Positions 1 to 5,296 are shown, counted from the stretch's first letter. The stretch: DNA of 5,296 bases from Myxococcales bacterium (GCA_020430865.1 JAGQIY010000482.1:1-5296), one strand, 5' to 3'. Translations and numbers: made by a program. The notes: generated by a model not told the origin, from the letters alone.

Positions 1-634
1 CAGGCTTCACGGAGGCCTGCTGGCGCTGACTGCTCAGCTCGATGAGCTTCTCACCCGCATCCGCGTCCGTCGTGCGGATCAGCACCCGGTAGGTCGTGCC
101 AGCCACCAGGTCGAGCTGCTTCTGATTGCGCTGCCCGTCCCGCGCGATCGCCACCAGCTCGTGATTCCCTGGCAACACGAAGCGCTCGCCGGGAGCGACG
201 ACCTCGCCGTCCACAGCTATGCCGCACGGTAACGGCTCACAGCTCAGGTCGAGCTGCGCCAGCTTGCTTCCGGCGAAGGCCAGCGCGCGCCGGGCACGAG
301 TCGCCAGCTTCGCATCGACTCCTGGTCGCGCGATGGCGCGCTCCGCCGCCTGCGTCACCATCAGGTGCTCACCCCCTCGCACGGCCGCGGTGATCGCGTT
401 CGAGAGCGCCTCCTCGCTCGGTACCAGCGAGTCTGCGCGCAAGAAGGCGAGCACGGCGCGCTTGTACTCGGCGCGATCGAACGCCTCGACACCCTCGTCG
501 TAAGCGGTCGCCGCAGCGTCCATTGCGTTCTTGGCTGGGGGCTGCGTCTGAGCGCTGGCCACGCTAGCGGATGAACCAAGCGCCGCCATCGAGCCGAGAG
601 AGCACATCAGCGAGGCGATGTGGCGAAATTTCAT
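1..634 (-). CDS. Exported TPR/PEGA-like protein, 3' end outside window (partial)
   Basis: The minus-strand reading frame stays open from an ATG at 634-632 to the left edge, giving 211 codons without a stop. Residues 1-28 look like a Sec signal peptide: basic start (MKFRH), a hydrophobic/small-residue core, and an A-S-A cleavage site after residue 28. Residues about 43-103 are helical and TPR-like (AYDEGVEAFDRAEYKRAVLAF onward, with alternating small and aromatic residues). Residues about 128-187 resemble a PEGA-type beta domain: an I-x-V-D-G-E strand, then LPGNHEL, then a closing L-x-L-V-A-G strand. C132 and C137 bracket the first strand and could form a disulfide. Proteins combining TPR and PEGA-like parts are common in myxobacterial envelopes, usually of unknown function. 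The C-terminus is missing, so a membrane anchor cannot be judged. No clear Shine-Dalgarno precedes the ATG, but the signal peptide supports this start. It diverges from the lipoprotein at 696. Coding is well supported; the domain names are by eye. Confidence 0.82.
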   Translation of the reverse strand, partial: MKFRHIASLMCSLGSMAALGSSASVASAQTQPPAKNAMDAAATAYDEGVEAFDRAEYKRAVLAFLRADSLVPSEEALSNAITAAVRGGEHLMVTQAAERAIARPGVDAKLATRARRALAFAGSKLAQLDLSCEPLPCGIAVDGEVVAPGERFVLPGNHELVAIARDGQRNQKQLDLVAGTTYRVLIRTTDADAGEKLIELSSQRQQASVKP

Positions 635-695
635 CTCGGCTCGAGCGCGAGGCTGCCAGCGGGGGGACGGCATCAGAGCTATAGTCCCAGCTACC
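635..695. promoter_or_regulatory. Divergent intergenic promoter region with a TATAGT box
   Basis: These 61 bases separate two divergent start codons (634 minus, 696 plus) and must carry at least one promoter unless transcription enters from within the genes. TATAGT at 680-685 matches the sigma-70-like -10 consensus at 5 of 6 positions and sits 10 bases before the plus-strand ATG. Its other strand reads TATAGC at 684-679, about 45 bases before the minus-strand ATG. No good -35 hexamer is present at the right distance for the plus direction. There is no Shine-Dalgarno before the plus ATG, so a leaderless or nearly leaderless mRNA is possible. The promoter assignment is inference. Confidence 0.4.
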
Positions 696-1322
696 ATGCC
701 TCGTGTCGCGTTGCTCGTGTTGTTGGGCGCACTGTCAGGTGCGTGCTCATTGGTCGCGGGCGATCTCCCAGACGCAGTCGACCAGCAGCACGCCGGAAGC
801 GGCGGCGTCGCAGGTACCGACTCCAGCGGCGGAATCGGGGGGAGCAGCGGCAGCGCTGGTGCGGCGGCGAGCGGGGGCGAGGCCGGCGCCGCGACGGGCG
901 GCAGCGGAAACGCGTCCGGTGTGGGTGGGAGCGCAGGGACGATTGGAGGCAGCGGAGGCAGCGGAGCTTGTATCAAACCATGTGACTGCGACGACGACGG
1001 CGGGCAGGCAACGAGCTGCGGTGGGACCGACTGCGACGATCACGACGCCCGCGTATTCGAGGGCCAGACCGAGTACTTCATCGAGGCGTCCACCAACCCC
1101 AAGGTGCTCTTCGACTTCGACTGCAGTGGCAAGATCGAGCGCGATCCACCCCTCGATCGCGAGGTCAGCTGTGGCCTTCTGAGCCTCACCGGCTGCAAAG
1201 GTCAGGGCTTCTCCGGCACCGCGCCCACCTGCGGAGTTCAGGCAGACTGGGGCGAGTGTCGCGCGGACGGCCTCACCTGCAAACACGTCAAGCTCAGCAC
1301 CCGCGTCATGGCCTGCCACTGA
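696..1322 (+). CDS. Cys-rich lipoprotein with MopE-like metal-binding motif
   Basis: A 208-residue protein. The frame is open back to an ATG at 618, but the ATG at 696 is preferred because it begins a proper lipoprotein signal: MPR, a hydrophobic stretch V4-L13, and a lipobox-like L-S-G-A with lipidated C17. Residues about 33-91 are a low-complexity Gly/Ser/Ala tether, as in many Polyangiales surface lipoproteins. The C-terminal domain (92-208) has 12 cysteines, an even number that suits disulfides outside the cytoplasm. It starts with the acidic motif C-D-C-D-D-D-G (96-102), continues with D-C-D-D-H-D-A-R-V (112-120) and GQTEYF (123-128), and closes with F-D-F-D-C-S-G-K (139-146). This pattern matches the putative metal-binding motif of MopE-type and related myxobacterial proteins (D-C-D-D-x-D...PGxxE...D-x-D-C-D-G). 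MopE of Methylococcus binds copper, but ligand and role here are unknown. One diverged motif copy is present instead of the usual tandem set. It is tail-to-tail with the hybrid kinase, 35 bases apart. Confidence 0.85.
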   Translation: MPRVALLVLLGALSGACSLVAGDLPDAVDQQHAGSGGVAGTDSSGGIGGSSGSAGAAASGGEAGAATGGSGNASGVGGSAGTIGGSGGSGACIKPCDCDDDGGQATSCGGTDCDDHDARVFEGQTEYFIEASTNPKVLFDFDCSGKIERDPPLDREVSCGLLSLTGCKGQGFSGTAPTCGVQADWGECRADGLTCKHVKLSTRVMACH

Positions 1323-1357
1323 GCCTTCGGATGCGCGACAGGACCTCGCCGCGCTCC

Positions 1358-2968
1358 TCAGCCGTCCTGATCGGCTTCAATGGCAATCCGCACGGCATGG
1401 AGCATCGCGAGCGGCTCGATGGGCTTCTGCAACAGCACGCGCTCCGATGCGACGACCTCACGTTCGCTCTCGGGCGACAGGATACCACCGCTGCAAAAGA
1501 GCGTACGGCGCGCGAGACGCGGGTGGTGCTGAAGCAACCATTGATAGAGGTCAACACCACCAAGCCCCGGCATGCTGATGTCGCAGACCACTGCGTCGAA
1601 ACCATCGTCTCGCAGCAGGGGCTTCGCCTGCTCGACGCTCGACGCCACCTCGATCTCACAGTGCTGGCTCAGAGCCCGCTTGAAGGCGCGTAGGATCTGG
1701 GGCTCGTCGTCCACCAGCAGGAGGCGCACGCGGCGGTCCTCGCTGGGCTGCTCACCCGCCTGCTTGGGCTCCGGTCGCGCCACGGAGATCGCGGTCTCGA
1801 GTGGCAGCTCCAGCACGAAGCACGCTCCTCCGAGGCTCGACTCTTCCACCCAGAGCTGCCCCGAGTGACGCCGCACGTACTCTCGGCACAGCGCGAGTCC
1901 GAGGCCGAGCCCGGCCGTGCGCGAGGTGAAGAACGGCTCGAACACCCGTTCGCGCATTTCCTGAGGGATCCCAGGCCCGGAGTCCTCGACTCGCACCTGG
2001 ACGCGCCCCTCGAGCTTTCGGGTGGTGATCCGCACCTTACCATGAGAACTCACCGCCTTCGCGGCGTTGTCCAGCAGGTTCACCAGGATCTGGAGCAGCT
2101 TGCTACGGTCGGCGGTGACCTCCTGCGAGAACTCGAAGCGCGTCTCCACCTCCGCGTGCAAGCGCATCGTCCCCGCCAGCAAACGTATCGCCGCGGAAAC
2201 GACCTCCTCGAGCTGCAGCGGCTGCGGGTCGAGAGGACGCAGCCGCGAGAAGCGATGCATCTCACGTACGATGTCCGCGATGCGCCGCACACCCTCGAGG
2301 CTGTCCTTGCACAGCGCGAGCAGCTCGCGCCCGTCCTCGTCGTCTGCCTGACTGGCGAGGCGCTCCTCGAGCTGGCCGAGGTTGACTAGCACGAAGTTCG
2401 CTGGGTTGTTGATCTCGTGGGCGACGCCTGCGGCGAGCTGTCCCAGCGCCGCGAGGCGCTCCGACTGCTCGAGGCGCTGCTCCAGGCGCAGGCTGTGAGC
2501 GCGCTCCAGCGCCAAGCCGATCACGCGAGCCAGCTCGGCACCAACCAGCGCCTGTTGCTTGGAGAGGTAATCCGAGGCACCAGCTTTCATTGCGGAAACG
2601 GCGAGCCCCTCGTCCCCTCGTCCCGTCAACACGATCAGCGGCAGATCCGACGACGGATAGCGCTCTCGCAGGTTCCGCACCAGCTCGATGCCGTCGGTTC
2701 CCGGAAGGCCGTAGTCGATGATCGCGCAACTCGGCAACTCGCGCGCACACTCGACCAGCGCTTCGCCCGCGCTGGCGGCCTCTCGGATCCGCAGCTGCAG
2801 GTCGGCGATCAGCTCGGAGTAGAGCTCGCGATCCCCTGGGTTGTCATCGACGATCAACACCGTGGCGCGCTGCGCGCGCACCGAACTGCTCCCCTCTGAC
2901 TCCGACACCCTTACGCGGCGTTCAGACTCGGCGGAGAAGGAGGCAGTGGAGGTCAGCTGGGTGCTCAT
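1358..2968 (-). CDS. Hybrid sensor histidine kinase, REC-HisKA-HATPase-REC, cytosolic
   Basis: A 536-residue two-component protein. Residues 1-34 look disordered. The first receiver (about 35-155) has the acidic pair D41/D42, phospho-acceptor D85 (IIDYGLPGTDG), T115 and K137. A short helix leads to the dimerisation/phosphoacceptor domain with H184 in GVAHEINNP; the H-E-x-x-N pattern (N188) would also allow phosphatase activity. The ATPase domain shows the N box (N297, N301 in VNLLDNAAKA), G1 (D329-S-G-P-G), F box (F343-EPFF) and G2 (GLGLGLAL, 353-360). The second receiver (about 413-530) has D420/D421, acceptor D463 (CDISMPG), S493 and K515. All key residues are present, so an active kinase with two phosphorylatable receivers is expected. 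There is no transmembrane segment, PAS/GAF sensor or DNA-binding output, so input probably arrives by phosphorylation of the first receiver or by protein contact. No cognate regulator is in the window. The ATG at 2968 lacks a clear ribosome site; a start nearer the first receiver (for example around V30) is possible. Confidence 0.95.
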   Translation of the reverse strand: MSTQLTSTASFSAESERRVRVSESEGSSSVRAQRATVLIVDDNPGDRELYSELIADLQLRIREAASAGEALVECARELPSCAIIDYGLPGTDGIELVRNLRERYPSSDLPLIVLTGRGDEGLAVSAMKAGASDYLSKQQALVGAELARVIGLALERAHSLRLEQRLEQSERLAALGQLAAGVAHEINNPANFVLVNLGQLEERLASQADDEDGRELLALCKDSLEGVRRIADIVREMHRFSRLRPLDPQPLQLEEVVSAAIRLLAGTMRLHAEVETRFEFSQEVTADRSKLLQILVNLLDNAAKAVSSHGKVRITTRKLEGRVQVRVEDSGPGIPQEMRERVFEPFFTSRTAGLGLGLALCREYVRRHSGQLWVEESSLGGACFVLELPLETAISVARPEPKQAGEQPSEDRRVRLLLVDDEPQILRAFKRALSQHCEIEVASSVEQAKPLLRDDGFDAVVCDISMPGLGGVDLYQWLLQHHPRLARRTLFCSGGILSPESEREVVASERVLLQKPIEPLAMLHAVRIAIEADQDG

Positions 2969-3249
2969 CAGGCTCGGACGTTGGAGAGTACCACGCCTTT
3001 TGACTCACCACTGCAAGGAGATCGTTCGCTACCGCGCGGATGCCTTCCATCGCCCGGTCTGAGATCCGCGGCAATTCGATTCTGTGGAGTCTTTAGCGCG
3101 TGAGCTCCCCGAATCCACGGGCTCTCTTCTGGTTCCAGCACGCGGCCCACCACCCCTTGCTGCGCGCGCGCGACGGCTGCGTCGGGAGGCATTGCAGTTA
3201 CGCCACATCCGGGTGGCGAAAACCGCCACCTGGACCGGCCGACCCAGCG
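2969..3249. other. Intergenic gap between cytochrome and hybrid kinase
   Basis: These 281 bases separate two minus-strand genes, too far for tight translational coupling, so the kinase probably has its own promoter here. I find no convincing -35/-10 pair in the minus direction. The gap holds the hairpin at 3208-3234 and an alternating CG run (about 3169-3179). A 74-codon minus-strand ORF (3192-2968) ends in TGATG shared with the kinase start, but it has no ribosome site and poor third-position bias in its second half, so I do not call it. Confidence 0.5.
3208..3234 (-). terminator. Strong hairpin just downstream of the cytochrome gene
   Basis: An 11-base-pair stem (TCCGGGTGGCG with CGCCACCTGGA, one G-T wobble) encloses a five-base loop AAAAC on the plus strand, GTTTT on the minus strand. 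It lies 16 bases past the minus-strand stop at 3250, the position expected for a transcription terminator or mRNA-end stabiliser. No T-run follows on the minus strand, so it is not a classical intrinsic terminator. In high-GC bacteria, U-less hairpins after genes are common, which is why I label it so. The stem is directly seen; the function is inferred. Confidence 0.5.
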
Positions 3250-4341
3250 CTAGGGCTCGAGGGAACGAATCAACGCAGCGATCGCGTCTTGACCCGACGG
3301 GTTCACCTGCTCGGTGCCGAGTGGGGGCATGCCCTCGAGGTCCCGCAGGCCGCTGCGCACCCAGAGCTGACTCTGGCTCGGCTCACCCGGAGTGACGATC
3401 ACCGCAGTGCCCCCGATCACGTGCTTCGCCGGGGCGTTGGGGGTCGACACCGCGAACCCCGTCGACTCGAAGTCCTGGTCGCCGCTGCGCAAGAGCAGCT
3501 GCAAGCCGAGTTTCCGGCCGATCGGGTGCTCCACACGGTGGCAGTGCCCGCAGTTTCCGTGGAGATACCCCAGGCCCGCTGCCTGCTCCGGGGTGCCCGG
3601 CGCCTGATACACCGACATCGGAGCGCTGAACCAACCTCGGAGCGCCATCCGCTGGAGTTCGGAGTCGGTGACTGACGTCGAGAGCTGCACCACGGTGAGT
3701 CCCAGGAAGTAGTCGTGGGAGTTCGTGTGACACTCGAGGCACTGGCCTTGGGAGGGGACGTCGTGGCTGGTTCCTGCGACGTTCTCGACTCCCTCGGGAC
3801 GCACGTCAGCATCGCTCCCGTCGGCACGCCACTCGTAGGCTACCGCCTCGAAGCCGTCCGCCGTCTTCTCGACGAGTCGAGTCTCGATCAGCTTCCCGCT
3901 CCGTTCGAACTGCTTCCAGGCCTTGGTGCCGACGGGAAAGTCCCAGTGATCGGCATCCGAGGTGTCGATCTGGGCTCCGGGAGGCAACCAAACGTAGCGT
4001 GTCTTCACGCTGCCGTCGGACCACAGCGGATACCGAACGCCGTAGCCCTGGACGCCGCTCGCCAGTTGCCGTGTGGCGATATTCGAGTAGAGCCCCGTCT
4101 CGGAGAGCAGCCGAGGGCCGTCGTAACCTGCTCCGCCGCCTCCCGCGGACTGGCCGCCGACGCCTGTGCCCCCCGCGGCCTGCCCGCCTGCACCCCCGGC
4201 AGCGCCGGCGGCTCCACCTGCCGAGCTACCGGCGATGGCGACGCTCCCACCGGAGCCCGCGTGCTCGGCGCCCTCGCAGGCGCCAAGCAGGGCGGCACAG
4301 GCCAAGGCAACGGGAGCGAGTAGACGAGGAGGAGCGTGCAT
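3250..4341 (-). CDS. Diheme c-type cytochrome lipoprotein, SO2930-like family
   Basis: A 363-residue predicted electron-transfer protein anchored in the envelope. Residues 1-21 form a lipoprotein signal with lipobox L-L-G-A before C22. Residues about 28-72 are a Gly/Ala-rich tether. The conserved domain starts at LLSETGLYSNIATR (78-91) and includes YPLWSDGSVKTRYVWLPPG (104-122), IDTSDADHWDFPVGTKAW (125-142) and ETRLVEK (153-159), a set I recognise from the SO2930-type diheme cytochrome family. Two haem c attachment sites are present: C201-L-E-C-H205 and C264-G-H-C-H268, the second within YLHGNCGHCHRVEHP. M338 in GMPPLGT and other Met/His residues are possible distal ligands. Haem attachment needs export and the Ccm machinery, neither encoded here. 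In other genomes this family is often paired with a parallel beta-helix protein; none is in this window. The start at 4341 has no clear Shine-Dalgarno but gives an intact lipoprotein signal. The physiological electron donor and acceptor are unknown. Confidence 0.9.
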   Translation of the reverse strand: MHAPPRLLAPVALACAALLGACEGAEHAGSGGSVAIAGSSAGGAAGAAGGAGGQAAGGTGVGGQSAGGGGAGYDGPRLLSETGLYSNIATRQLASGVQGYGVRYPLWSDGSVKTRYVWLPPGAQIDTSDADHWDFPVGTKAWKQFERSGKLIETRLVEKTADGFEAVAYEWRADGSDADVRPEGVENVAGTSHDVPSQGQCLECHTNSHDYFLGLTVVQLSTSVTDSELQRMALRGWFSAPMSVYQAPGTPEQAAGLGYLHGNCGHCHRVEHPIGRKLGLQLLLRSGDQDFESTGFAVSTPNAPAKHVIGGTAVIVTPGEPSQSQLWVRSGLRDLEGMPPLGTEQVNPSGQDAIAALIRSLEP

Positions 4342-4414
4342 ACGCGGAGAGCAACGGTCGATGCGCGGCTCGTGGTGGACGACCTGCGCGAGATCGAGAA
4401 TCTAGCGGCTCGTC

Positions 4415-4446
4415 GACCCAAGCGCACGGACCCAAGCGCACGGACC
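4415..4446. repeat. Tandem repeat, 14-base unit, two copies plus 4 bases
   Basis: The unit GACCCAAGCGCACG occurs at 4415-4428 and again, identical, at 4429-4442; GACC (4443-4446) is then a partial third copy. It lies about 75 bases upstream of the cytochrome start, in non-coding sequence. It may be a slippage product or a pair of protein-binding sites; nothing decides between these. Confidence 0.8.
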
Positions 4447-4504
4447 GCAAGGCTGCAATCCGGTTACCGATTCCGCACGGCAACAAGGCAGGGAGGCGGC
4501 CCGC

Positions 4505-4533
4505 GGCCAGTGGCTCCGGCCCTGGCCTGGGCC
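4505..4533. repeat. GC-rich overlapping inverted repeats
   Basis: GGCCAG (4505-4510) faces CTGGCC (4522-4527) across 11 bases, and GGCCC (4518-4522) faces GGGCC (4529-4533) across six. The two stems overlap and are mutually exclusive. They sit downstream of the doubtful minus-strand small ORF and could end its transcript, but such stems are also frequent by chance in GC-rich non-coding DNA. Confidence 0.35.
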
Positions 4534-4567
4534 CTGCGGGCGGCGACAGCCAGCCGGCGGCCTCGGG

Positions 4568-4720
4568 CTACCGAAGCACATTCCAACTAATTCCATATTT
4601 CCGAGCACTTGCGCACCTCTCTTGGGCCGGACTCACGAACAGGGTCAGGGCCAAGAATCTCCAACCCCGTTGTTTCATACGGGCTACTCCGGCCATTGTC
4701 AGGTTGATTCGCTGATGCAT
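4568..4720 (-). CDS. Possible small protein, 50 residues, unknown (doubtful)
   Basis: An ATG at 4720-4718 opens a 50-codon frame ending in TAG at 4570-4568. It is preceded on the minus strand by a full AGGAGG (4736-4731), 10 bases away; most other starts in this window lack such a site. Two internal in-frame ATGs exist at 4696 and 4678, and the latter has GGAG eight bases before it. From the 4678 start the peptide is basic then hydrophobic ([19 protein letters not shown]), like a short signal or membrane peptide, with one cysteine (C36 of 50). By hand count only 28 of 50 codons end in G or C, far below the neighbours, with the GC-ending codons concentrated in the middle. That argues for a gene fragment, a foreign small gene, or no gene. 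I do not recognise any family. Confidence 0.25.
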   Translation of the reverse strand: MHQRINLTMAGVARMKQRGWRFLALTLFVSPAQERCASARKYGISWNVLR

Positions 4721-4730
4721 GCTGAGCGTG

Positions 4731-4736
4731 CCTCCT
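4731..4736 (-). promoter_or_regulatory. Perfect AGGAGG ribosome-site match for the small minus-strand ORF
   Basis: CCTCCT on the plus strand reads AGGAGG on the minus strand, 10 bases before the ATG at 4720. The spacing is slightly long but usable. It is the main reason to keep the small ORF in view, although a six-base match can arise by chance. Confidence 0.3.
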
Positions 4737-4844
4737 GCGCCTGAGCGAGCCGTGACCCGCAGCCCCGCCCGAGCCCTGGAAGACGTCGATCCCGAGACTT
4801 GGGCTCATCGAGCCGAACAGAATCCCACGAGTGGATGGCTTGTC

Positions 4845-5296
4845 ATGAACGTGAAGCACCCGAATCCGCCCCCTTCCCCCACCACAGAGCCAGCAGAGGC
4901 CACGACCAAGCCATGCTGCAAGGAAAGGTCCCACGGCATCGAGCCCCCTCCCCGCAACGGCCGCGAGAGCCGCCCCCAGGCAAGCGGCTGCTGCAAGCAC
5001 GAGCTCGAGCCGCAGCGTCACGAACCGAAGCACGCACCAGAGGCGCGGCGGGACTCGGGCGCTTGCCATCACGAGGCGATGGCTCCGTCGAGCGGCCGCC
5101 AGGAGGCCGCGGGCGCGGATCCCGGGGCTCCGCGGCATGATTCCGCGGGGCACTGCTGTCACCAGGCTCCTCACAAGCCCAGGTCCGCTGCGGAAGCTGC
5201 CCGTCTGACGGAGATCGAGCACATCTGTCCGATGCACCCGGAGGTGCGACAGATCGGACCTGGCACCTGTCCCAAATGCGGCATGGCTCTCGAGCC
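4845..5296 (+). CDS. N-terminus of a probable Cu/Ag P1B-type ATPase with Cys/His-rich leader (partial)
   Basis: The frame is open from the ATG at 4845 to the right edge (150 codons and two bases). Residues 1-115 are hydrophilic, Pro-rich and probably disordered, with four Cys/His clusters: C24-C25-K, C49-C50-K-H, C74-H-H and H103-C-C-H106, spaced 25, 25 and 30 residues. Residues 126-150 are a heavy-metal-binding domain: I-C128-P-M-H-P, then C142-P-K-C145-G-M-A-L-E-P. This short zinc-ribbon-like module stands at the N-terminus of many copper/silver P1B ATPases and also in CusB-type efflux adaptors. The G-M-A-L-E-P ending and the lack of any preceding signal peptide or membrane anchor favour the ATPase. 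The expected membrane helices, CPC motif and DKTG loop lie beyond the window. The frame also extends back to an ATG at 4719 and GTGs at 4728 and 4752; 4845 is chosen because the metal-ligand-rich protein starts there, but its ribosome site is weak. Predicted role: cytosolic metal binding feeding Cu(I) or Ag(I) export. Confidence 0.8.
   Translation, partial: MNVKHPNPPPSPTTEPAEATTKPCCKERSHGIEPPPRNGRESRPQASGCCKHELEPQRHEPKHAPEARRDSGACHHEAMAPSSGRQEAAGADPGAPRHDSAGHCCHQAPHKPRSAAEAARLTEIEHICPMHPEVRQIGPGTCPKCGMALE

Larger units (their letters stand above)
4342..4844. other. 503-base region between cytochrome and ATPase starts; no confident gene
   Basis: This stretch lies between the divergent starts of the cytochrome (minus) and the putative metal ATPase (plus). 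It holds, in order, a 14-base tandem repeat (4415-4446), GC-rich inverted repeats (about 4505-4533), a visibly more AT-rich patch (about 4575-4720) with a doubtful small ORF and a nested inverted repeat, and then ordinary GC-rich sequence to the ATPase ATG. A short inverted repeat GGCTC-atc-GAGCC (4802-4814) lies 31 bases before that ATG and could be an operator, but it is too short to assign. I see no clear CueR/MerR-type long-spacer promoter. Confidence 0.5.

Noticed and set aside
747..1319. 190-codon minus-strand ORF opposite the Cys-rich lipoprotein
   Set aside because: It lies wholly antisense to a gene with a lipoprotein signal and recognisable motif; its Ala/Arg-rich composition is typical of a GC-rich shadow frame.
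1360..1376. Terminator between the convergent lipoprotein and kinase genes (AGCCG/CGGCT stem)
   Set aside because: Only five base pairs with a seven-base loop, inside the last kinase codons and without a T-run; too weak to call.
3167..3179. Alternating CG run as a possible Z-DNA element
   Set aside because: Short and expected by chance in DNA of this composition.
2968..3192. 74-codon minus-strand ORF ending in TGATG at the kinase start
   Set aside because: The stop/start overlap looks like translational coupling, but there is no ribosome site, codon third positions lose their GC bias in the second half, and the peptide has no recognisable feature.
3715..4323. 202-codon plus-strand ORF opposite the cytochrome
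   Set aside because: Antisense to a clearly coding diheme cytochrome; no recognisable motif, and it ends in low-complexity sequence mirroring the Gly/Ala tether.
4625..4694. tRNA gene suggested by the 7-bp acceptor-like helix
   Set aside because: No T-arm with a TTCRA loop next to the helix, no fitting D- or anticodon arm, on either strand.
3999..4715. 238-codon plus-strand ORF across the cytochrome start and intergenic region
   Set aside because: Extremely Arg-rich, spans coding antisense and non-coding sequence, and has no family resemblance; a GC-driven open frame.
4587..5237. 216-codon minus-strand ORF with hydrophobic stretches opposite the ATPase start
   Set aside because: The apparent membrane segments arise from the complement of the Cys/His/Glu-rich leader; the plus strand carries a definite metal-binding domain. 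The ORF also crosses the AT-rich patch in a frame with no ribosome site.

Overview
This GC-rich window looks like chromosomal DNA of a myxobacterium (Myxococcota, probably a Polyangiales/Sorangium-like lineage). The evidence is strong G/C third positions, two lipoproteins whose lipidated cysteine is followed by a long Gly/Ser/Ala-rich tether, a Cys-rich MopE-like metal-binding motif of a kind common in that group, and a soluble REC-HK-REC hybrid kinase. The lineage is inferred from style, not from a marker gene.

Layout from left to right: (1) a minus-strand exported TPR/PEGA-like protein, cut by the left edge (1-634); (2) a 61-base divergent promoter region; (3) a plus-strand Cys-rich lipoprotein with a MopE-like acidic motif (696-1322); (4) tail-to-tail with it, a minus-strand cytosolic receiver-kinase-receiver hybrid (1358-2968); (5) a 281-base gap with a strong hairpin at 3208-3234; (6) a minus-strand diheme c-type cytochrome lipoprotein of the SO2930-like type (3250-4341); (7) a 503-base stretch with a 14-base tandem repeat, GC-rich inverted repeats, a more AT-rich patch and a doubtful 50-codon minus-strand ORF (4568-4720); (8) the start of a plus-strand gene cut by the right edge (4845-5296). 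Gene 8 begins with a periodic Cys/His-rich leader followed by a heavy-metal-binding domain, and is most likely a copper/silver P1B-type ATPase. Genes 1 and 8 run off the window.

No operon linking all of these genes is visible: strands alternate and gaps are large. Three products are predicted to be envelope-exported (the TPR/PEGA protein, the MopE-like lipoprotein and the cytochrome). Two relate to metals or redox by motif (the cytochrome and the ATPase). The hybrid kinase has no membrane segment and no output domain, so its partner must lie elsewhere. I see no CRISPR array, tRNA, rRNA, transposase or obvious defence system. The most distinctive item is the Cys/His-repeat leader of the putative ATPase, together with the unusual composition and secondary structure just upstream of it.
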